This document shows positions 6,125 through 9,915 of a DNA stretch of 9,915 nt, piece by piece; position 1 is the stretch's first letter; each line of letters starts with the position of its first letter. The stretch is from Candidatus Kuenenia stuttgartensis (GTDB lineage Bacteria > Planctomycetota > Planctomycetia > Pirellulales > UBA1268), in assembly GCA_945876515.1 (NCBI GenBank), contig CAMCPF010000074.1, positions 1 through 9,915 of the forward strand, in the 5' to 3' direction. Under the pieces are notes generated by a model. It had not been told where the DNA came from. It searched no databases and worked only from the letters and a program-made list of their open reading frames with translations. A program made the translations under genes and the position numbers.

Positions 6125-7081
6125 TCAGCCGACGGAGGCCGTCGCGGATGGCGGCGAGGCCGGTGTGCGAACGTCGTCGCGGACGATCTCGGTGCCGACG
6201 CCGCTGGTCGTGTAGATCTCGAGCAGGAGCGAGTGCCGCAGGCGACCATCGATGATGTGGATCTTGCCCACGCCGCGGGCGAGGGTCTCGAGGCAGCCCT
6301 CGATCTTCGGGATCATGCCGCCGGCGATCGTGCCGTCCGCAATCAACCGCCGCGCCTCGCTGGCGGAGAGCGAGTGGATCAGGCTCTCGGGGTCGGTCAT
6401 GTCGCGGAGCACGCCCGGGATGTCGGAGAGCACCACGAGTTTGTCGGCGCCGAGCGCCGCGGCGACCGCGGTGGCGGCGGTGTCGGCGTTGACGTTGAGC
6501 TTGTGGCCGTCGGGGCCGAGGGCCATCGAGGGGATGACCGGCACCTGCCCCGCGTAGGCCAGATTGTCGATCGTCAGTCGGTCGACCCGGGTCACCTCGC
6601 CGACGTGGCCGAGGTCGAGTGAGTCGCCTCCGGGCCCCTCCAGCGTAAGCTGCTCGCCGAACAGGACATTCGTGGAGAGGAAGTTGAGCGACATCGCGCG
6701 GCCGCCATACTCCTCGAGCTTGGCAACCAGTTCATGGTTGAGCTCGGTGGCGAGCACCTGTTCGACGATCGCCAGCGTGGCCTCGTCCGTGTAGCGGCGG
6801 CCCTGGACGAACCGCGGCTCGATGCCGGCCGAGTCCATGGCCCGGCTGATCGCCTTGCCGCCGCCGTGGACCACGATCACACGCATCCCGAGCGTCGTCA
6901 TGAAGACGATGTCGAGGAGCAGGTGTCGCAGCGCGTCCGGGTGCTCGAGCACGCTGCCGCCGAGCTTGATGACGGTCGTCGTGTCGCGAAAGCGGCGGAT
7001 CCAGCCCAGGGCCTCGATGAGCGTGTCGGCCTTCTGGATGGCCTTCTGCTGGGCACGCGTGGCGGTGGGCTTCGTGGGCAC
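6125..7081 (-). CDS. argB: Acetylglutamate kinase
   Basis: The kinase phosphorylates N-acetyl-L-glutamate with ATP, the second and often controlled step of arginine synthesis. From the GTG at 7081 the product has 318 residues. Amino acid kinase motifs are VIKLGGS (37-43), VVHGGGKAIS (70-79), GRRYTDE (94-100), LNVNADTAA (195-203), VVLSDIPGVL (216-225) and GGMIPKIEG (254-262) with the conserved Lys259. Residues 11-33 form a basic/amphipathic helix before the first strand. An N-terminal helix like this marks the hexameric, arginine-inhibited type, so feedback inhibition is likely. The frame can be extended to a TTG at 7150, but GTG has GAGGAA (7091-7096) 9 bases upstream, and the TTG sits on a candidate -10 box. 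The gene leads argD by 51 bases. The last 17 residues are low complexity. Confidence 0.95.
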   Translation of the reverse strand: MPTKPTATRAQQKAIQKADTLIEALGWIRRFRDTTTVIKLGGSVLEHPDALRHLLLDIVFMTTLGMRVIVVHGGGKAISRAMDSAGIEPRFVQGRRYTDEATLAIVEQVLATELNHELVAKLEEYGGRAMSLNFLSTNVLFGEQLTLEGPGGDSLDLGHVGEVTRVDRLTIDNLAYAGQVPVIPSMALGPDGHKLNVNADTAATAVAAALGADKLVVLSDIPGVLRDMTDPESLIHSLSASEARRLIADGTIAGGMIPKIEGCLETLARGVGKIHIIDGRLRHSLLLEIYTTSGVGTEIVRDDVRTPASPPSATASVG

Positions 7082-7090
7082 GGGCTCTGG

Positions 7091-7096
7091 TTCCTC
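7091..7096 (-). promoter_or_regulatory. Ribosome binding site that decides the argB start
   Basis: GAGGAA on the minus strand lies 9 bases before the GTG at 7081. The argD ribosome binding site has the same hexamer (6081-6086, 7-base spacer). This favours the GTG over the upstream TTG at 7150, which has no such site. Confidence 0.6.
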
Positions 7097-7140
7097 GGGC
7101 GGTCTGGCCGTCGGGCCAGCGGCCCGGCGGGAAGCAGAGG

Positions 7141-7149
7141 ATTGTAGCA
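7141..7149 (-). promoter_or_regulatory. Candidate extended -10 promoter for argB-argD-argF
   Basis: The minus strand reads TGCTACAAT, which fits an extended -10 element (TGnTATAAT, one mismatch) and stands out in very GC-rich surroundings. Transcription would start near 7134, leaving a leader of about 50 bases before the GTG start of argB. No convincing -35 hexamer is present and I see no clear ARG operator, so this remains tentative. Confidence 0.35.
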
Positions 7150-7168
7150 ACCCCCGCGGCCACCGCCT

Positions 7169-7186
7169 GCCGCCGGCGCGGGCGGC
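7169..7186. other. GC-rich hairpin in the DUF1559-argB spacer
   Basis: GCCGCC (7169-7174) pairs perfectly with GGCGGC (7181-7186) around a 6-base loop. It sits between the prepilin-like gene stop (7251) and the argB promoter candidate. It could slow transcription from upstream, but it lacks a U tract, and such palindromes occur by chance in DNA this GC-rich. Confidence 0.3.
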
Positions 7187-7250
7187 GACTTCGTCAGCCC
7201 GCCGGCCCCGGCTCCTCGGAGCGGCCCGTTCAGGCCGGCCCGGGGAGCGG

Positions 7251-8324
7251 TCAGCGGCCTGCCAGTGTCACGGGCTGCCCATCGCCGATCGCGATCAGGT
7301 AGGCCATTAGGATTTCGTCGATGCCATCCTCGAGGAACGTAACCCTGCCGTCGGCCCAGAGCGACTGCACTCCCCCGCGATGAAGGCTGCGCGGGGCGCT
7401 CGAGAGATACCGCCACGGTCCGAACAGCTGCCAGGTGCCGCAGGGCATCCCGGCCCGGTCGGCGGCCGCAGGGTCGGGGCAGGCGTAGAGCACATCCAGA
7501 TTGACATCCGGATCGCGGACGTTCGGCCGCTGCGTGTGGCCAAGCGTCACCGGGGAGTGGCGAAATGGCCCGCCATCTGGGCCATCGTGATGCATGTCGA
7601 ACGCCAGCACACTGGCTCCGTTCCACCCTACCGCCCAGGCGCCCCGCGCGTCGCCGGCGTCGCGACCGGCACGAACCTCGCTGGCCATCAGGGCCGCGTG
7701 CAGCCCGTCGGTCACATCGGTCAGCCGCGGCCGCTCGCGCCAGCCGAGCGTGGCCGCGTAAAGATGCTGGTATTCGACGTGATACGGGCTGGCCCAGGCG
7801 GCGTAGTTCCCCCGGCCGCACTCCCGCCCTGCCGTGAGATCGGCGTCGGCGAACGGTGGCCCGCTCGCCCCGTCGCTCGGGCAGACGAGCAGCGGCAGCC
7901 TCTCCGCCTGGGGGCCGGCGGTCGCTCCGATCGGGGCGGCGAAGAGCGGCTCCCGCAGGTTGAAGCGATCGGCGAGCGGCTGCTCACCCAGGAATGGCAG
8001 GATCTGCACCAGCCAGGAATGCGACGTTCCGCCACGGGGATCGAAGTCGCCGAGGCCGTCGATGCTGCCCGAGGCGACGCTCGTCGGCAGGAGCCGGCGG
8101 GCTTCGTGCCGCGCGTGAACCGCGATCCCGATCTGCCGGAGGTTCGAGCCGCACTGCACCAAGCGGGCCGCCTCGCGGGCACCCTGCACGGCCGGCAGCA
8201 GCAGCCCGAGGAGCAGGGCGAGAATCGCCACCACCACGAGCACCTCCACCAGACTGAAGCCGAAAGGCATGGTGGACGCGTGCGCAATGCGCCGGAACGC
8301 CTGCGATTCAGCCGGCGGCTGCAT
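7251..8324 (-). CDS. DUF1559 domain protein with prepilin-type N-terminus
   Basis: This is a type II pseudopilin-like surface or envelope protein of 357 residues; its function is not known. The leader ends at Gly22, and prepilin peptidase should cut before Phe23. Glu27 is then the fifth mature residue, as in pilins, followed by a single hydrophobic helix to about residue 44 and the DUF1559 signature LLPAVQGAREAAR (42-54). Asn and Tyr of a NYAAW segment and an H-X9-DG motif near the C-terminus (His315, Asp325-Gly326) match the planctomycete family. Possible ATGs lie at 8342, 8330, 8324 and 8270. I chose 8324 because GGGAG (8332-8336) lies 7 bases upstream. This start overlaps the symporter gene by 17 bases, while 8270 would give a tiny leader without a ribosome binding site. 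Planctomycetes hold large DUF1559 paralogue sets. Confidence 0.88.
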   Translation of the reverse strand: MQPPAESQAFRRIAHASTMPFGFSLVEVLVVVAILALLLGLLLPAVQGAREAARLVQCGSNLRQIGIAVHARHEARRLLPTSVASGSIDGLGDFDPRGGTSHSWLVQILPFLGEQPLADRFNLREPLFAAPIGATAGPQAERLPLLVCPSDGASGPPFADADLTAGRECGRGNYAAWASPYHVEYQHLYAATLGWRERPRLTDVTDGLHAALMASEVRAGRDAGDARGAWAVGWNGASVLAFDMHHDGPDGGPFRHSPVTLGHTQRPNVRDPDVNLDVLYACPDPAAADRAGMPCGTWQLFGPWRYLSSAPRSLHRGGVQSLWADGRVTFLEDGIDEILMAYLIAIGDGQPVTLAGR

Positions 8325-9774
8325 CGGCATTCTCCCAGGCATCGATCACCGCGGCTCCGCAGGCGTCGCTCCAGACGTTCACCGCCGTCCGGCCCATGTC
8401 GAGCACGCGATCCACCGCCAGGATCACCCCCTGCGACTCGGCCGGCAGGCCCACGGCCTGGAGGATGATGGCCATCATCACGAGCCCGGCGTGGGGGATT
8501 CCCGCGGCGCCCACACTGGCCAAGAGCGCCGTCACGCAGACCACCACCTGCTGGGCGAGCGGGAGATCGTGGCCGAAGTGGAGCTGGGCGATGAACAAGA
8601 CGGCGACCGCCTCGTAGAGCGCGGTGCCATCCATGTTGACGGTGGCCCCCAGGGGCAGGACGAACGAGCCGACCCGGTTGCGAATGCCCGCCCGTGACTC
8701 GGCGCAGTCGAGCGTCAGCGGCAGCGCAGCGTTGCTCGACGCGCTGGAGAAGGCCGTCAGCAAGGCCGGCGACATCGCACGGGCGAACTGCCACGGGCTG
8801 CGGCGGGCCAGAACGCGGACGACCAGCGGGAGGGTGATCGCCGCGTGGACGGCCAGGGCCAGGGCGACGGTCAGCATGTAGGCGGAGAGCGAGGCGAACA
8901 CGCCCGCCCCCTGGGTGGCCGTCGTGGCGGCCACGAGGAAGAACACGCCCAGCGGCGCCAGGCGGATGATCGCGTGGGTCATGGCCATCATCACCGCGAA
9001 GCCGGCGTCGGCCGCCCCGCGGATCGCGGTCGCCACCTCGCCGCCCACCCGGAGGGCGAAGACGGAGAAGGCGAGCGTGAAGGTGATGATCGACAGGAAG
9101 TCGGGCGCGACGAGCGCGGCGAGCGGGTTGTCGGGAACGAGGGATTCGAGCTGCTGGAAGAGGACGTCGGCGAGGCCCGTGTGGGCGGCCGCGGCGGGGG
9201 CCGGCGCCGGCCGCGGTTCCCCGCCCAAGCCCGGCCGCATGAGATTGACGAAAGCCATGCCGGTCAGGATCGCCAGCAGGCTCGTGGTGACGTAGTAAGT
9301 GAGCGTGCGACTGAACATCCGGCCGAGCCCGGTCGCGCCGCCGAGCCCCATCACGCCGCTGGCGAGCGACGTGACGATCAGCGGCACGGCGACCATCTTG
9401 AGCATCCGGAGGAACAGGCCGCCGAGTCGCTGGAACCACTCTCCCCAGACCATGGCCGCCGGCTGCCTGGCCTTGGTGACGAGCCCCGCAAGCTCGGGCC
9501 GCTCCCGGGCGAGCGTTTTGAGGGAGTCAAACCTCAGGCCGGCGGCGCCCGCGGCCGGCCCGACCTCGACCCGCTCGGCACGGCCGCCGGCATCGATCGT
9601 CTCGATGACCGTCCGGCCGACGGTCGCCGTGACCGTGGCGGTCGTGAGCCCGGCGGGCAGGTCGGCGACGACGCTCGTGGTGGCCGTGCCGGCGAACACG
9701 TTCAGGGCCACGCCGATCACGGCACCGGCCGCCATCCCGAGAGCGATCTGCCAATGAAGCGCGAGGCGGGCCAT
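8308..9774 (-). CDS. Dicarboxylate/amino acid:cation symporter (DAACS family)
   Basis: This inner-membrane secondary transporter of the GltP/DctA type takes up glutamate, aspartate or C4-dicarboxylates with Na+ or H+. The product is 488 residues against about 420-440 usually. The C-terminal transport core is complete: serine-rich hairpin 1 SSASSNAALPLTL (343-355), NMDGT (380-384) in helix 7, hairpin 2 SVGAAGIPHAGLV (420-432), and helix 8 DRVLDMGRTAVNVWSD (455-470) with Asp, Arg and Asn in the substrate and ion positions. The extra length comes from an insert of roughly 75 residues (about 30-105) between helices 1 and 2, plus a Pro/Ala-rich loop at 184-198. Substrate cannot be settled. The ATG at 9774 fits the first helix, but no strong ribosome binding site is visible. 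It overlaps the start of the DUF1559 gene, and a functional link is not evident. Confidence 0.93.
   Translation of the reverse strand: MARLALHWQIALGMAAGAVIGVALNVFAGTATTSVVADLPAGLTTATVTATVGRTVIETIDAGGRAERVEVGPAAGAAGLRFDSLKTLARERPELAGLVTKARQPAAMVWGEWFQRLGGLFLRMLKMVAVPLIVTSLASGVMGLGGATGLGRMFSRTLTYYVTTSLLAILTGMAFVNLMRPGLGGEPRPAPAPAAAAHTGLADVLFQQLESLVPDNPLAALVAPDFLSIITFTLAFSVFALRVGGEVATAIRGAADAGFAVMMAMTHAIIRLAPLGVFFLVAATTATQGAGVFASLSAYMLTVALALAVHAAITLPLVVRVLARRSPWQFARAMSPALLTAFSSASSNAALPLTLDCAESRAGIRNRVGSFVLPLGATVNMDGTALYEAVAVLFIAQLHFGHDLPLAQQVVVCVTALLASVGAAGIPHAGLVMMAIILQAVGLPAESQGVILAVDRVLDMGRTAVNVWSDACGAAVIDAWENADAAAG
8332..8336 (-). promoter_or_regulatory. Ribosome binding site for the DUF1559 gene
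   Basis: GGGAG on the minus strand is 7 bases from the ATG at 8324. It is too close to serve the ATG at 8330 and lies downstream of the ATG at 8342. It lies inside the last codons before the symporter gene's end region, implying coupled translation. Confidence 0.45.
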
Positions 9775-9894
9775 GGCAAGGTTGTACCCGATGGGCTGGC
9801 CGTCGCGCCGTCGCCGCCGTCACAGCGTCGGCTCCGGCTTGTCTGCGTCCCTTGGCGGCCACGGGAGCCCGGAGGTGCGACCGCCCGGCGGGCG

Positions 9895-9915
9895 AGGGGC
9901 ACTTCAGCTGCCCCT
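9895..9915. other. Hairpin at the right edge of the window
   Basis: AGGGGCA (9895-9901) pairs perfectly with TGCCCCT (9909-9915) around a 7-base loop. It lies in the 141 bases upstream of the symporter gene (9775-9915), where I see no gene. The window ends at the last paired base, so a terminator tail or a longer repeat cannot be judged. Confidence 0.4.

Noticed and set aside
7082..7150. N-terminal extension of argB to the TTG at 7150
   Set aside because: The added 23 residues are Ala/Pro/Arg-rich, no ribosome binding site precedes the TTG, and a strong one precedes the GTG at 7081.
7721..9439. 572-residue open frame on the minus strand in another frame of the symporter and DUF1559 genes
   Set aside because: Its translation is Arg/Pro-rich with no motif, while the alternative frames give clear membrane helices and DUF1559 signatures.

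Overview
The window is GC-rich, densely coded bacterial chromosome, most likely from a member of the Planctomycetota. The evidence is a DUF1559-type prepilin-like protein ending in an H-X9-DG motif, a secreted Gfo/Idh/MocA oxidoreductase with a twin-arginine signal, and the extended N-terminal style of ArgD. These families are typical of that phylum, so the assignment is an inference. There are no rRNA or tRNA genes, CRISPR arrays, transposases or phage genes. I see no sign of a defence system or other unknown multi-gene system.

Left half, plus strand (65-3569): three genes run head to tail. They are a Tat-exported Gfo/Idh/MocA oxidoreductase, alanine dehydrogenase (ald) and methylthioribose-1-phosphate isomerase (mtnA, methionine salvage). 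Both junctions are 4-base ATGA overlaps, so the three are probably one transcript with coupled translation.

Centre (3570-4016): a convergent intergenic stretch of 447 bases with no credible gene. It is full of repeats: a 42-base direct repeat, a 35-base near-perfect inverted repeat whose arms lie about 280 bases apart, and four copies of a 20-base motif arranged two on one strand followed by two on the other. It looks like an interspersed non-coding repeat element.

Right half, minus strand (9774 down to 4017): in transcription order these are a dicarboxylate/amino acid:cation symporter, a DUF1559 prepilin-like protein, then argB, argD and argF. The last three supply three steps of arginine synthesis: N-acetylglutamate phosphorylation, acetylornithine transamination and citrulline formation. 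argJ, argC, argG and argH are not in the window. A candidate extended -10 promoter and a GTG start with a good ribosome binding site precede argB.

The most notable observation is in argD. The reading frame is intact, but about 34 residues that are conserved in the family are missing just after the PLP-binding lysine, including the HGTTFGGNP-type segment. This is either a real in-frame deletion that probably damages the enzyme, or an assembly artefact. Everything else is ordinary housekeeping content apart from the repeat-rich centre.
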